A stretch of DNA of 64,000 nucleotides from Mytilus californianus (lineage: Eukaryota; Mollusca; Bivalvia; Mytilida; Mytilidae): positions 68,356,100 to 68,420,099 of the forward strand of contig NW_026262712.1 of NCBI RefSeq assembly GCF_021869535.1. Reading direction: 5' to 3'. Position 1 is the stretch's first letter. Each line of letters starts with the position of its first letter. The translations under genes were made by a program, and so were the position numbers. Of this stretch, positions 1-12,119 are shown in pieces. The notes under the pieces were generated by a model. That model had not been told where the DNA came from and searched no databases. It was given only the letters and a program-made list of their open reading frames with translations.

Positions 1-513
1 TGCATTGTGATTTGTGGCCCACTGCAAAATAAGGTGTTCATTTTCACTTACGTATTTGTCTTTCATAACTGACAACATTATCAAATCATTTTTAATAAAA
101 TAATTGCTTTCGGAAATATCTCTATACTTACCAATTGTTTTGATTGAAGAAAATTGCAAAGTAAACATTCTAATTGTTGCACACGTCTAATCAGAAGTGA
201 TGAAACTAATTAACCCGAGATTGAATGATCAACAGATTAACGATCATCAAAGGTGTTAAACATGTCACTTAGAGAAAATGATTACAGAAAAAAGCTACAA
301 ATGTATTTTGAATTGTAGAATTAATTCTTATGAAATAAATAAGCTTCCAATATGTATGAGAATTGTGAGGAGATAAAATGAACTCTTCATCATCGCATGT
401 CATCACCCAAAGTTTGACTTTCAGCGATCAAAACTAATTTTTCAAGAGAATTAAAATGTTGGAAGATGTACAGTTCAGTTTTTATGAAGATGAAACAGGT
501 AATAGATACCAAA

Positions 514-722
514 AGGGACATTTAAACTCATAAGTCGAAAATAAACTGACAAAGCCATAGCTTAAAAAGAAAAAGACCAACAGACAAATAACAGTACATA
601 AAACACAACCTAGGAACTAAAGACTGTGCAAAAACAACCAAAAATAGAGAGTGATCTCATGTGCTCCTGAGGGTGAGCAGTTTCTGCTCCACTGTCTCCA
701 CATGTGGCACCCGCTGTGTAAC
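514..722. repeat. Dispersed mussel-type repeat in the ZnT1-like gene
   Basis: The block runs from a segment reading GGGACATTTAAACTCATAAG to one reading CCACATGTGGCACCCGCTGT. I recognise it from memory as a dispersed bivalve repeat. It has no ORF of note. It lies downstream of exon 3 of the zinc transporter gene, so in an intron or the still unseen 3' part of that gene. Bases 1-513 and 723-1298 show no coding exon or other feature I can support. Confidence 0.45.
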
Positions 723-1298
723 TCCTATAAAATTCTGTCTGAGTTGTATATATAGTTCATAGTGCATTTGCTGATATTCGATGTACTCTTTAGATTATAT
801 GGGACCCATTATATGCCCATATCCATGTAGTCAAACTTACATGAGGATCTTTCCATGTCTTGATTTGGACAGCAGTTGTTATATTTCGTTGGGCACTTAA
901 ATTCCTGGATAAAGCCATCCACAAAAACCACAAAAATTGGTAACCACGAATAAGAGTACTTTCACAGTATATCTAGTGCAGCCATTTATGTTTTAGCCAA
1001 ATGTTTGTGTGATTCTTTTCATTGATGACTGTAAACACCACACCAATTTCCTTAATTTTTCAAGACCAGCACTTGTGTGAACAACTAATCAATTTAAATG
1101 TTTTCCCCCATGAAATGCTAAGCTAGAACCAGAATATAATACAGGATTAATGTGTCAGATATTTTTCAATTTGGATAACAAATATTTTCTTAAATGTTTT
1201 AAATCACAGAACAAAACCAAAATTTTTTATATAATTTGCTGAAAAATTATGGAGGGGTTATCATGGTTATGGAGGCCAAACTTATACTTTTAAATTAC

Positions 1299-1490
1299 CT
1301 GTTCCTGGATCTTCCATTTCTATGACAACCCCATCTATATCTGCTGAGTCTTCTAAAACACTTGTATGACTATGACCATGACCATGAGAATTTTTAACAC
1401 TGGAATGTTTGACATGTCCATTTTCTGCTGTATCCACTAAAGCTTCTTTTTCATGTGAATGACTATGACTTCCACCACCATGAGAATGTC
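1299..1490 (-). CDS. SLC30A1/ZnT1-like zinc transporter, coding exon 3 (His-rich loop)
   Basis: This exon encodes about residues 136-199, the cytoplasmic histidine-rich loop between TM4 and TM5 that in SLC30 proteins is thought to bind zinc. It reads HSHGGGSHSHSH near the start and SHGHGHSH further on, then an acidic stretch (VLEDSADIDGVVIEMEDPG). The acceptor is TTTTTAG at 1491-1492 and the donor is G|GTAATT. Its first two bases (GA) complete the glycine codon begun by the single G left at the end of exon 2, so the join is in frame. One base is left over at the end, so at least one more exon lies past the left edge; TM5-TM6 and the C-terminal domain are not in the window. The methionine-led reading starting at 1509 is intronic and is not a real start. 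Confidence 0.85.
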
Positions 1491-2182
1491 CTAAAAACAA
1501 AGAAAACAACTGTCAATTCATTATTATTAGTGGGGGTTCTAATTTTCATGGATTTCATGAGTAAAGGTAAACCATTAAAGTAAGTGTTCAACTAAATACA
1601 ACATGACAAATATTCCAATTTAACATGTTTAAAGGGTTGGGTATGCAGAATTTTTCAAAACCACAAAATAAAGAATTCATAAAAATACAATATTTACATC
1701 TATGAAAATTGGTACCAATTAAAATAAAAGAATCTACAGTATGATAAAGTGATCTTCTGCTTCCAGAAACTATTTCAAATATAATGGACTGATGATTTAA
1801 TTATTTTTTTCTTATTTGTAGATTTTTTTTTGCAGTTGATTTTTTTTTTATTGTACTTTACAGTTTCTCTCTAGATTATCTTCTTCAGTTTTCACCAGAG
1901 ACATTTAATTGTATTTCACCAATAACGCAAAAAATGGGTAAAAATCATTATTGAAGAAAAATGACTCCTATTAGCATGATTAGGAGTTAACTGATGATTT
2001 GGTCATGTAAACCTTTTTGTAGACCCTGCATAGCTTATCAGTTTTGCTGTTTAACATGCTCTCTATATTTTATAGTTTGAAATATTATAGCTAAAAACAC
2101 TAATAAACTGTTGACACAGAGATATGTCTCGCCTATCGGCATAAAATCCAGAAAAAGACAATCTGATGGACAGCATTGCTTA

Positions 2183-4222
2183 TTAATCCAGTCATTGGAC
2201 CATGATCTAGTGGGCAGGGCCTGAAAATGGTCGACAAACTGAGATGTACAGACAGTAATGTAACTTTATAGAAAATATCGTTGTTGATTGTAAGTAGTTC
2301 CTATCAATATAACTTAAGCATAAAAACTTAACATTGAAAATTGCTAATTAATTCAAAGTCACTGGACCATGTCCTAGGCATGCTAGGGGGCAGGGCCTCA
2401 AAATAGTCATCAAACTGATATGTACTGATTGTAATGCAACTTTACAAAAAATATCATTGATCTACCACAAGTAGTTCTTATCAAACTGACTTAAGCAGAA
2501 AAACTTAACATCGAAAATTGCTAATTAATTCAAAGTCGATGGACCATGACCTAGGGGGAAGGGCCTCAAAATAGTCATCAAACTGATATGAACTGATAGT
2601 AATGCAACTTCATACAAAATATCATTGATCTATCACAAACAGATCCTATCAAACTAACTTAAAGGGGCATTAGCTACGAAAAATAGATAAATATGAAATA
2701 TGATTTTGTTTTGTTCAACAATCATTAATGAAAGTGAAATAGTGAAATAATAATTTGCTTTAAGCAGCCAGTTTGGATCATTTTTGCCAAAACAAGCAAA
2801 GAAACATCGCTAATGAATTATTCACTTCCAAGTGAATAATTCAACCTCATTAAATCTGTATTCATGTGAACTTCAATTGAACCCCACAGCTAGAGATGGG
2901 ATACACATGAACTAGGCGTATTTAGCTATTAAAAGGAAAAGAATGTCAACATTGGAAGTGAAACAAGGGTAAACCCTTTATTTAACTGATTCGATCTACA
3001 AAAACTCATTCTTATACTGGTAAAAATGATTATTAACATATTAATTTAACCTTTAGTAAGAAATCAAACAGACCTAGAAAAATCCAATTGCACGAGTTCG
3101 CTATCTATTTATATCTATGTTTATGTTTATATCGGGTTATATGACCATCGGCAGTCTTCGGAAGGTCACCTAGATGGTTAATTTGATGGCATCTAGACTA
3201 AAATACACACGAAATGCTGATACATACTATCGAGTTTATGTATCGTAAATTGTTTATTTTATACTTTTTTTAATTTGGATATACGTTTTCAGTATGTTAT
3301 AAGTCAAATATGAGAATTAGAGTTAAATCATTGAACATGAATTTGACAGCTTTAAGCAGATACAATAACATTGAAAATTCCTAATTAATTCAAAGTCACT
3401 GGACCATGTCCTAGGGGGCAGTGCCTCAAAATAGTGGTCAAACTGATATGTACTAATAGTAATGCAACTTCATACAAAATATCATTTATCTATCACAAGT
3501 AGATCCTATCAAACTGACTTAAACAGAAAACTTAACAATTGTTGATGTCTAATTAGTTCAAAGTCACTTGATCATGTCCTAGGGGGCAGGGCCTCAAAAA
3601 AATCATCAAACTGATATGTACTGATAGTTAATGTTGGATAATCGGTTGAAATTACCAACCGATTATCTATTACTATCTGTTGACAGCAACCAACCGACTA
3701 TCGGTTATAATCGCATCATTATACCTTGCCCTTTTAAAATGAAATCATGCAGTAAGTCACATTGTACATGTCTAATGCGTATATTCCATATAATTGCAGA
3801 GTTTTATATGTTCATATTTGATCTTTTGTTTCCTTTTCATGTCATCCACTGAATTTTTCGTTACAATTTGTTTGACTGCGCATGTAAAATGCAAACCGTA
3901 AACGGACCGGAATTTGAAATGCTAAAAGTCTGGCAACTATAACGACAATCGAATGAACAAAATCCCAATCGATTATCAACATCGCCAGGCCCAACCAACT
4001 GATTTCCGACTTATTCCGATCATCGGAACAACAATACTGATAGTAATGCAACTTCATACAAAATAGTATTGATCTATCATACAAAATAGTATTGATCTAT
4101 CATACAAAATAGTATTGATCTATCATACAAAATAGTATTGATCTATCATACAAAATAGTATTGATCTATCATATGTAGATCTTATCAAACTGACTTAATC
4201 AGAAAACTTAACAATTGTTGAC
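2183..4222. repeat. Satellite of about 175 bp, broken by two insertions
   Basis: Diverged direct repeats share the landmarks CTAATTAATTCAAAGTC, TGGACCATG and GGGGCAGGGCCTC. Copies begin near 2183, 2344, 2521, 3381 and 3549, so the spacing is about 168-177 bp. The array is split twice: by about 690 bp at 2661-3350, and by about 400 bp at 3630-4035. The second insert is flanked on both sides by ACTGATAGT (3620-3628 and 4036-4044), which looks like a target-site duplication. Its ends start TGTTG in inverted orientation and carry short ATCGG-containing foldbacks. Confidence 0.7.
4056..4170. repeat. 23-bp tandem repeat, five copies
   Basis: Five consecutive, essentially identical 23-bp units begin at 4056, 4079, 4102, 4125 and 4148, each starting ATACAAAATAG and ending ATCTATC. 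The unit matches part of the surrounding 175-bp satellite, so this is a local secondary amplification inside one satellite copy. Confidence 0.9.
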
Positions 4223-4984
4223 CCTGGAGTTGTCGCCGAAAAAGCAATCCCTATGTCTCGCTTTCCATAACTTTAGTCCCAGGTCAGACGAAAATGGGTT
4301 TAAATTGTAATAACAGGGCAAAACTTCCTATAAGGAGTGGACTGACAATTTCAGCCATGTTGTTTAATTTGTAGATCATGTATTTTTCTGACCATTTTTT
4401 TATCATTTATATTCTCTAACACATTTTTTTTTAAATATATACCCCAATTAACATTGTTGCCAAACTGCCAGGAAGCTTATAGCAGTGTATAGAGTAGAAG
4501 CGTTTTGTAAAAGTTAACTGATGAGGCAGGATGCCAACTGATGGCAATAAGGTGAGAAATAGATTTTCTCTTGATCTGCAAAACAAAATAATTCAGGCTC
4601 TTCTTGTAATCAATCTCTACCACTCGCAAGGGCCTGAACTCTTTATAAAATTAAAACAAGTCACAAATTCTGAATTTTGATTGGTGCTCTCTAGGAAAGC
4701 AGGCCAATATCAATTGGCTTTTTTTAGATTATCTGTATAGGTAAATTAGATTGATGGGTTTTCATTAACTAAGCACTTTAAAAGGCGATCATATAGTCAT
4801 CGTAGAGCAGCAAAACATATCAACTGAATTATTTGGATAAATTGATCTGCTTTTTATTTGTTGTGTTCAGAATGTATATAATTTATCACCTGGTCCTCTC
4901 ACTTCTTATTCCATATTATTGTGTGGACCCTTAGGTTTCTGTTTCCCTGTGTATCTATTAACATTATAGTTAACATGTACATAC

Positions 4985-5213
4985 CATGTTCATGAAACAA
5001 ACAAAGACCAATAAGATTAACTGCTAGTCCCAAACTTCCAACAATTAGTAATAGTTTAGGGTCTTTGATCTCTTCTATCTCAACCAAACGTTTTAATGAT
5101 TCTACTAAGATGGAAAAACACAAAGCAATCAGGAAAACAGCATTAACAAATGCTCCAAGAATTTCTGCTCGTATCCAACCAAATGTGTTCTTGTGAGTTT
5201 GCCACTTTGATAT
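4985..5213 (-). CDS. SLC30A1/ZnT1-like zinc transporter, coding exon 2 (TM3-TM4)
   Basis: This exon encodes about residues 60-135. It begins ISKWQTHKNTFGWIRAEILG; the KNTFGWIRAE block is nearly identical to vertebrate ZnT1. Two hydrophobic segments follow: TM3 around AFVNAVFLIALCFSILVES and TM4 around LLLIVGSLGLAVNLIGLCLF. It ends FHEHG at the start of the His-rich loop. The acceptor is TTTTTCAG at 5214-5215 and the donor is G|GTATGT at 4984. Entry phase is 0 and exit phase 1, matching both neighbouring exons. No stop or frameshift is seen. The family exports zinc from the cytosol in exchange for protons and works as a dimer; that role is inferred from homology. Confidence 0.93.
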
Positions 5214-6212
5214 CTGAAAAATATACATGTACAAATCAACAATGAATTAGTGATTTACAATGTATACTTAATAGCAGTAATATAACATGCTGTTAATTTT
5301 TTGTTTTCTTGGGAGGAAAGGGGGGAGATGATTATGCTATATGCATGATTTGTAAACAGTATCATAACATATTTGTTTTGTCGTTTTTTTCTCGGGGGCA
5401 GGGGTACCTTTTTCAAACTGTTGAATTATTGTTTTTGTATTTCACAGATTCTTTTTGGTTATCAATACTTTAATTATGGCAACACATACTACACGTATTA
5501 CAAACTTCTACTTAAATTTGAGTTACAATACAATTTTTCAATAATCTAGAAATCTCTTATACCATAGAAAAGTCCAATCAATTCCTGATGATGACAAGTA
5601 CATCAGATATGAAATGCATGTATCAAGCCAGAGGCATACAGAAATTTTAAATACATTAATTTGAATATAAATCCTATTTCTCTTAAAGTGTTATACATTG
5701 TATTAATTCTAACACTAGATAAAACTCCAACATCAAATTTGAAATGAATAATTTTTTCATTTGTCATGATTGTATGGTGTTTAAATTAGATTTGTTTTTC
5801 TATACAATATACATATGACGACATCAGACTAAAATTCTGATTTATTGAAAGCATAATTCCTGGCAGATCTTATATCAATCCCCGTCTGCAAATGAAATAT
5901 TTTCAGCTGTCACAGAAAAACATATTTGCAACAGAAGCATTGTTTGTGCCAAAGACAGTTTGTATCTTATTCGTTCCACATTAGTTAACTATAACAGTTG
6001 TAAGCATGTAATTACATTCCTTCTTTGAACCTACAATGTGACCAATACCAAAGAGCCAGGAGCTACGTACTCCAGTAAGTATTATTAAACATACACTATC
6101 TATTCTACTATCAGTGACTCAAGTTTAAAATCTCTCACTATAGGGGAGAAATTAACATACAGTTCATTGTTTTATACTTTAAATATGTTTTCATTAAAGG
6201 CTGAATTAATGT

Positions 6213-6495
6213 TATAGGGGTAAATAATCTATAAGTGTGAACAAGCACGAAGTACGTGTTATCACACCTACATCTATACTTATATAGGGGTAAATAATCT
6301 ATAAGTGTGAACAAGCACAAGGTACGTGTTATCACACCTACATCTATACTTATATAGGGGTAAATAATCTATAAGTGTGAACAAGCACGAAGTACGTGTT
6401 ATCACACCTACATCTATACTTATATAGGGGTAAATAATCTATAAGTGTGAACAAGCACAAAGTACGTGTTATCACATCTACATCTACACTTATAT
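6213..6495. repeat. 70-bp tandem repeat, four copies
   Basis: Four units with an exact 70-bp period have the TAAATAATCTATAAG landmark at 6221, 6291, 6361 and 6431. They differ by only a few substitutions (for example GCACGAAG versus GCACAAAG). Each unit contains an imperfect inverted pair, AAGTGTGA and ATCACACC, around a centre reading AGTACGTGTT, so a transcript could fold into a weak hairpin once per unit. Confidence 0.9.
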
Positions 6496-8059
6496 CATTG
6501 TATATGTCATGTATGTACAATGTATGTCATAAAAATGTGCACTTACAAACATTGACAAACCACATTTCTCACAAGTTTCTCACCATTTCATATATTTTGC
6601 ATTCATGAACTTTCATGAGAGACTAAAGATTTTCCAAATTGACCAACATGACAAAGGGCAGTAATATAACTTAAAAAAAAAAATCATCTCAAAACTTTGA
6701 TATGTGAACACAACAACATTGGTCATTTGGTAGCTGGTGAAAAGTTGTCTCATTGGCAATCGTACCACATCTTCTTATTTTTATATTGGTTATAATGTAT
6801 CAGTTCTTTAGTCTTTTTTGTTATAGCCAATTGTAGGAAATTTTTCATTCACTTTCTTGTTACAGAGAAGAAAAATAAGAAAGTTCCCCAGGAAAATTTT
6901 CAGGATGCCACCTAACCAAACATTGACAGACATAGATGTAATATTTCTGGTACTTTTAAAATTTAGTTTTCGATGTTGATGTGTTGTTTTCATGTGTTAT
7001 ACTCCTGATGTTATAGTTTTTTGTCCAGTATTTTTTCATCCATATTTCTATGCCGACTTACATCATGTACATGAATAGTTACAGAGGTGCAGCTTGTATC
7101 ACAAAAGGTTTTTTGGGGTTACCTATTGTGGAAAATTTATCTCATTTAGTAATCTGAAAACAACCTTTTATATCATGGATGTGTGCCATCATATGTAACA
7201 AGTTTATTATATATAGGATAAAAGAATTAAAGAAAAATTATTCTGTTACAGTATACATGTACTTGAATAAATTGTGCATAATGGCCTATATGAAATTGCA
7301 GTCATTATAAGGTCACTCAAAAAGTACATGAAGTAATGTTGTGTCTGTTCAAATATATGGTAATTAAAAGACTTTAAAAGAGTATGAAATTGTACTTCCC
7401 CTAACTATATCACAACAATTAAAATACATGATATGATACTTGAACATGGAATAGTTCAGGGTCTTACTTTTTAAAAAAAAGTCACAATAACCTCTAAGAA
7501 CTTACATTGACCTTGAAATGTAGTCATTCTTGTTTCAAATATTTATACTGTCATCCAACATTTTGAAGATTCATTGCTTTCCAGTAATTTTTAAAAAGAT
7601 CAAAATATAAAAATGTGAATATATATTACTTTTGGGTCAAAACACTAATAAACAACAACAACTAAAAAACACATTAACTTATACATGTTGTAAGAACTTA
7701 CACCTCACCTTTTCAGTTTTTGATTTCCAGTTATGCATGTTATGTGCATGTATTGATTTAAATCTTTCATTCCCTTACTTTAAGTTTTAAGCAAATATAA
7801 CATGTTTAAAAAAACTATATGCTGATTATGGTGAATGAATAACAGTATTGCATTTGAAGAGTTGCCATGGTTGCCACCAAAAGTAAAACATATACTTGCA
7901 GACCATCAAATCCAAAATTGATACATTTCTGTTATTCCTATTCTAACAAAGGCAATATCTGTAAAATCTTTCAACAAAAAAATTGAAGAAAAAAAAATCA
8001 TGACAAAAAATGAAAAACAGCAAATAGCCAAACAACCTTCAACAAAACACTACATAAAC

Positions 8060-9324
8060 TAGAGGCTCTAAAGAGCCTGTGTCGCTCACCTTGGTCTATG
8101 TGCATATTAAACAAAGGACACAGATGGATTCATGACAAAATTGTGTTTTGGTGATGGTGATGTGTTTGTAGATCTTACTTTACTGAACATTCTTGATGCT
8201 TACAATTATCTCTATCTATAATGAACTTGGCCCAGTAGTTTCAGTGGAAATTATTTTGTAAAAATTTACAAAATTTATGAAAATTGTTAAAAATTGATCA
8301 TAAAGAGCAATAACTCCTTAAGGGGTCAATTGACCATTTTGGTCATTTTGACTTATTTGTAGGTCTTACTTTGCTGTACATTATTGCTGTTTACAGTTTA
8401 TCTCTATCTATAAAAATATTCAAGATAATAACCAAAAGCTGAAAAAATTTCTAAAAATTACCAATTCAGGGGCAGCAACCCAACAACGGGTTGCCTGAAT
8501 GGTCTGAAAATTTAAGGGCAGATAGATCTTGACCTAATGAACAATTTTGTTTCTGAAAGATTTGCTCGAAATGCTTTGGGTTTAGATATATGAGCCAAAA
8601 ACTGCATTTTACCCTATGTACTATTATTAGCCATGTCAGCCATCTTGGTTCGTGGGCAGGGTCATCAGACACAATTTTTAAACTACATACCCTAATGATG
8701 ATTGTTTACAACTTTGGTTAAATTCATCTTAGTAGTTTCAGAGAAGATTTTTGTAAAAGATAACAAAAATTTACGAAAAATTGTTAAAAATTGACTATAA
8801 AAGGGCAATAATTCCTTAAGGGTCATGTTGACTTATTTGTAGACTTATTTGCTGAACATTATTGCTGTTTACAGTTTATCTCTATCTATAATAATATTCA
8901 AGATAATAACCAAATACGGCAAAATTTCCTTAAAATTACTAATTCAGGGGCAACAACCTAACAACGGCTTGTCCGATTCATCTGAAAATTTCAGGGCAGA
9001 TAGATCTTGACCTGATAAACTTTTCACCTCTGTCAGATTTGCTCTCAATGCTTTGTTTTAAGAGATATAAGCCAAATCTACATTTTACCCCTATATTCTA
9101 TTTTAAGCCATGGCGGCCATCATGGTTGGTTGGCCGGGTCACTGGACACATTTTTTAAACTAGATACCCTAATGATGATTGTGGCCAAGTTTGGTTAAAT
9201 TTGGCCCAGTAGTTTCAGAGGAGAAGATTTTTGTAAAAGTTTACGGACGATGGACGCGGGACGACGGACGATGGATGCCAAGTGATGAGAAAAGCTCACT
9301 TGGCCCTCTGGGCCAGGTGAGCTA
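8060..9324 (+). mobile_element. Dispersed non-coding element with terminal hairpins, copy 1
   Basis: The start is AGAGGCTCTAAAGAGCCTGT, containing the perfect small palindrome GGCTCTAAAGAGCC. The end is a 13-bp stem with loop TCT (stem arms 9294-9306 and 9310-9322, one mismatch) followed at once by TAA. The body is two diverged copies of a roughly 540-bp unit (about 8090-8690 and 8700-9200) with shared landmarks CAGGGGCAGCAACCCAACAA, GGCAGATAGATCTTGACC and GCCATCTTGGTT. No coding potential is seen. I recognise the sequence as very common in mussels. The 3' hairpin directly before CTAA recalls Helitron ends, but no 5' TC end or A|T insertion site is established. Confidence 0.6.
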
Positions 9325-10291
9325 AAAATCAAGTTTTCTATAGGCTTGTATGCAGACTTCGGCAAAACCAAGAAATTAGATATCCACAAATATGTAAGTT
9401 TTCCTTAATCCACAAAAATTGGTACCCACGAAAATAAATGAATCCACAGTATTTACTGGACCATGTGTCCTGTACAGTTAAGTTCCAGTACCTTTGGAAT
9501 CATTTGCATTATCCATATGTATATATGCATATGAGCAAAAAATGTACATTATGTAAATGGTCAGTGAGCTAGGTTCAGACATTTTGAACTTGCTCGGACA
9601 TTTGAAGCCCTTTTGTAGATTTGAACTCAGAAGACTTTATATGTCATGTATGTGCCAATTTTCAGTAGTTTATGAAACTTAAATGTTTTTAGTTATCACA
9701 AATAGTCTGTACAACTTCAAACCAGCCTACCCTAGTCATTACATGTTAATAGATATGAAATATGATAAAATGTCAATACAACATGGAAACAAGGCATAAT
9801 TCATTGTGCAATGTAATTAATCATTAAAAAGAGTTAACTGAAATACATGTAAGTGTAACTGTCATGTTCATGATGTTTTTGCATAACTGGTGGTCTTGTG
9901 CTTATGCACATAGTTTTTGCACATGTAAAGAATGTCAATACAATGCTAATAATTTCATAAAAACACTTGTACAAAACATAAAAATGCAATTATGAGTAAA
10001 AGTACATTCTTATGAATGTTCAAATTTTCTTCAGTTCATACGGCTTGATCCCAATATCTGGCATATAAGTGGATATCAATTTTTTTTTTATATTAACTGA
10101 AGACACAACACAGATTTGCAGACCTAAGTAATAATCAAACTATGGTGTCAGAACTTACAGTCCAAAAAACATGATAAACAGTCATCACAATTTGAACATT
10201 CAACTTAAATCTACAATCCTAACTGCAAAGGCTATATAAACATAAATTTTAGTTTCAGTTTTCAAAGAGTCATATAAGGAGTCATTTAAGA

Positions 10292-10440
10292 ATTCAATGC
10301 TTCTTTTTGTAAATTTATTGGGGTGTAGAAGGGTTGACCGAAGTACATTTTGTATGAAGCGCAGATGCGCTTCATTCTAAAAATGTGCGCACAGTCAACG
10401 CTTTTACAACCCTATAAAATTACTAAAAGAAGCACTCAAT
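10292..10440. repeat. Foldback (MITE-like inverted repeat)
   Basis: The sequence folds about a centre at 10354-10375, where ATGAAGCGCA and TGCGCTTCAT are perfect arms around GA. Outer arms also pair imperfectly: AATGCTTCTTTTTGTAA on the left against TTACTAAAAGAAGCACT on the right, and GGTTGACC against GTCAACG. It lies about 260 bp inside intron 1 from the ZnT1-like first coding exon. Confidence 0.65.
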
Positions 10441-10694
10441 ACTTATAATTACATTTTTTTGCTAGGATCATGAAAACACGATTTTTATCAAGTTTTTCTT
10501 TTATTTACCTTTGCACTTTATTGTGGAAGCTCGTGCCATCATGAATATTACATTTCATTTTGAAATGAAGGTTAATTTCAGAATAATGCAAGATTGATGT
10601 TACCCAATCAAAATAAAGTATTATAATGAAACATACATGTAATGTAATTATTTACATATATATAGATTTATGTACATTGTTACAAGCTACTTAC

Positions 10695-10871
10695 CCGAAC
10701 AGAGGCAAAGCCTACAATCAATGCCACCACGTCTGACAACATATGGAATGAATCTGCCACTAATGCTATAGAATTTGTTACATAGCCCACAATAATCTCA
10801 ACAAGGAAAAAGGATGCGGTCATCCCCAACATAGTCAACAATCGACATGTTTTTCCTGAGTATTTTCCCAT
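10695..10871 (-). CDS. SLC30A1: SLC30A1/ZnT1-like zinc transporter, coding exon 1 (start, TM1-TM2)
   Basis: This first coding exon has 59 codons. It starts MGKYSGKTCRLLTMLGM; TM1 spans about residues 11-30 and TM2 about 35-56. The motif DSFHMLSDVVALIV carries H43 and D47, the HxxxD half of the transport-site zinc ligands, at the same positions as in human ZnT1. The start is supported by an in-frame TGA eight codons upstream (10893-10895). The donor is CGG|GTAAG and the phase is 0, joining to exon 2. With exons 2 and 3 about 199 residues are seen, roughly two-fifths of a usual ZnT1. The protein should move zinc out of the cytosol across the plasma membrane. SLC30A10 is a close alternative, but KNTFGWIRAE and the His-loop favour the ZnT1 branch. 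No metal-response element was found by eye upstream. Confidence 0.92.
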
Positions 10872-11142
10872 TTTGTTCTTTGTCTTGCTGCTTCAGTTAT
10901 TCCTTTTTATTGTCGCTGTTTTACCTTTTTTCTTTTTTTTGTTGCTTCAGTTCTTTCTTTTTTTTTCAATTGTTCACCTGAAAAAAGGGTAACCATCATT
11001 TAACTGTCAAAATAATGTTGTTTAATCAAAAAAAAATTAAACCGGTCAGTTGACAATATGGTTGAGGAAAACTTTCTTAATTATGTGTTGTAAAAAAAGA
11101 CAGTCTTTATTATGGAAGTTTCCTGCTAAACATGCTAAAGAT
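10872..11142 (-). other. Presumed 5' UTR/promoter side of the ZnT1-like gene
   Basis: On the minus strand the sequence immediately upstream of the start codon is purine-rich (AAGAAAGAACTGAAGC repeated imperfectly) and contains an in-frame stop. No TATA box, CpG cluster or metal-response core (TGCRCNC) is evident, and a non-coding first exon could lie further right. The transcription start cannot be placed from sequence alone. Confidence 0.35.
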
Positions 11143-11262
11143 CAGTAGCTCTCTCACAGCACTGGGGCTTCCTCCACCAATAAAAAATTGACCACCATCA
11201 TACATGTATAGCCAATAGTTCTAAAAGTGGCATTTAACACCAACAATCAATCAATCAATCAT
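11143..11262 (+). repeat. SINE 3' fragment, same family as the 12.2 kb SINE
   Basis: It reads GGGGCTTCCTCCACCAATAA, then GTGGCATTTAACACCA and a (CAAT)n tail. These match the body and 3' end of the full SINE at 12213-12475 in the opposite orientation. The tRNA-like head is missing, so it is a 5'-truncated copy. Confidence 0.7.
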
Positions 11263-11688
11263 ATTATGGAAGTTCAATTGTGGACATGTGTTTGCTATCT
11301 GTCTCAGCATTTCAGTAAATGGCACTTCTCAGTGTTACTCATGGCACTAGTATACACATGTAAGTCCATGTTTTGGCTATCACTATACCAGTCTATGCAT
11401 GGCATGTATGAATAAATAATACATGAAAAACAAGCAGGAAGTTTGAAGTGCAGGTGAAAGAGATATTGATTTGATTTCACAAAAGTCTATTTTCAGCAAA
11501 GGGAAAATCCCAATAATGAGATTGCTGAAATGATAAAAATGAATTTTATGAATATGTCATAGAAAAATTATTTTTAAGCATTTTGTAAAACTATATGAAT
11601 ATTTTTATTAATTTAAATATAGGTTTTCAATTCAGAAATATTATATCCCTGATGCTAGACTGAATAATTTCCCATAGCAAAGGCTATA

Positions 11689-11895
11689 CTGTAAATTCAG
11701 AAATTATTGCGTGCATTTATTATTGCGATTTTGTCATTTTAAACTAAAATGTGATTTTAATTTTTGCGATATTGAGAAACATCCTGTTTAATTCATATAA
11801 AAAATTTTCAAAATGCGAGTTTAAATTATTGCGATTATAACCCTGTCGCATTTTTCGCAATAATAAAAACATCGCAATAGTTTCTGAATTTACAG
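11689..11895. mobile_element. MITE with TA target duplication
   Basis: The ends are inverted: CTGTAAATTCAGAAATTATT on the left against the reverse complement of the right end reading CTGTAAATTCAGAAACTATT, with similarity continuing for about 40 bp. Both sides are flanked by TA (11687-11688 and 11896-11897). The size of 207 bp, absence of an ORF and TA duplication fit a non-autonomous Tc1/mariner-type element. Decayed relatives start near 23179 and 12098. Confidence 0.8.
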
Positions 11896-12119
11896 TATAT
11901 GATCTATTTTTACCTGCATCACTTTCAATGACTTTGCTATAATTAATATTCAAATAATATTCTTGGAATTGTTGAATGTTTTCATTCAAATATATGTCAA
12001 AACTGATAAACTATAATATCTTATTAAGAATAATCAAATTTCCATTCTTCATATTTTTTTCAGCCTTTCAGATTTTCTCATCTGGATTCAAGGGAATACT
12101 GTAAATCACATATTATCAT

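Larger units (their letters stand above)
1491..4984 (-). other. Intron 2 of the ZnT1-like gene, repeat-filled
   Basis: This intron lies between His-loop exon 3 and TM3-TM4 exon 2. It holds the interrupted satellite of about 175 bp and the 23-bp array listed separately. The block at about 2661-3350 starts near GGGGCATTAGCTACG and resembles another dispersed bivalve repeat. No coding exon is visible in the rest (1491-2180 and 4230-4984). Confidence 0.6.
5214..10694 (-). other. Intron 1 of the ZnT1-like gene, repeat-filled
   Basis: This long intron separates the TM1-TM2 exon from the TM3-TM4 exon. It holds the 70-bp tandem array (6213), a 1.27 kb dispersed element (8060-9324) and a foldback near 10.35 kb, each listed separately. 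A fragment of a mussel repeat with the phrase GTCTCATTGGCAATCGTACC lies at 6740-6775. The remaining AT-rich stretches (5216-6200, 6780-8050, 9330-10290, 10440-10690) show no exon I can support. Confidence 0.6.

Noticed and set aside
1282..1509. Independent His-rich small protein starting at 1509
   Set aside because: Its first residues are intronic; a good acceptor at 1491-1492 and matching phase make it exon 3 of the zinc transporter.
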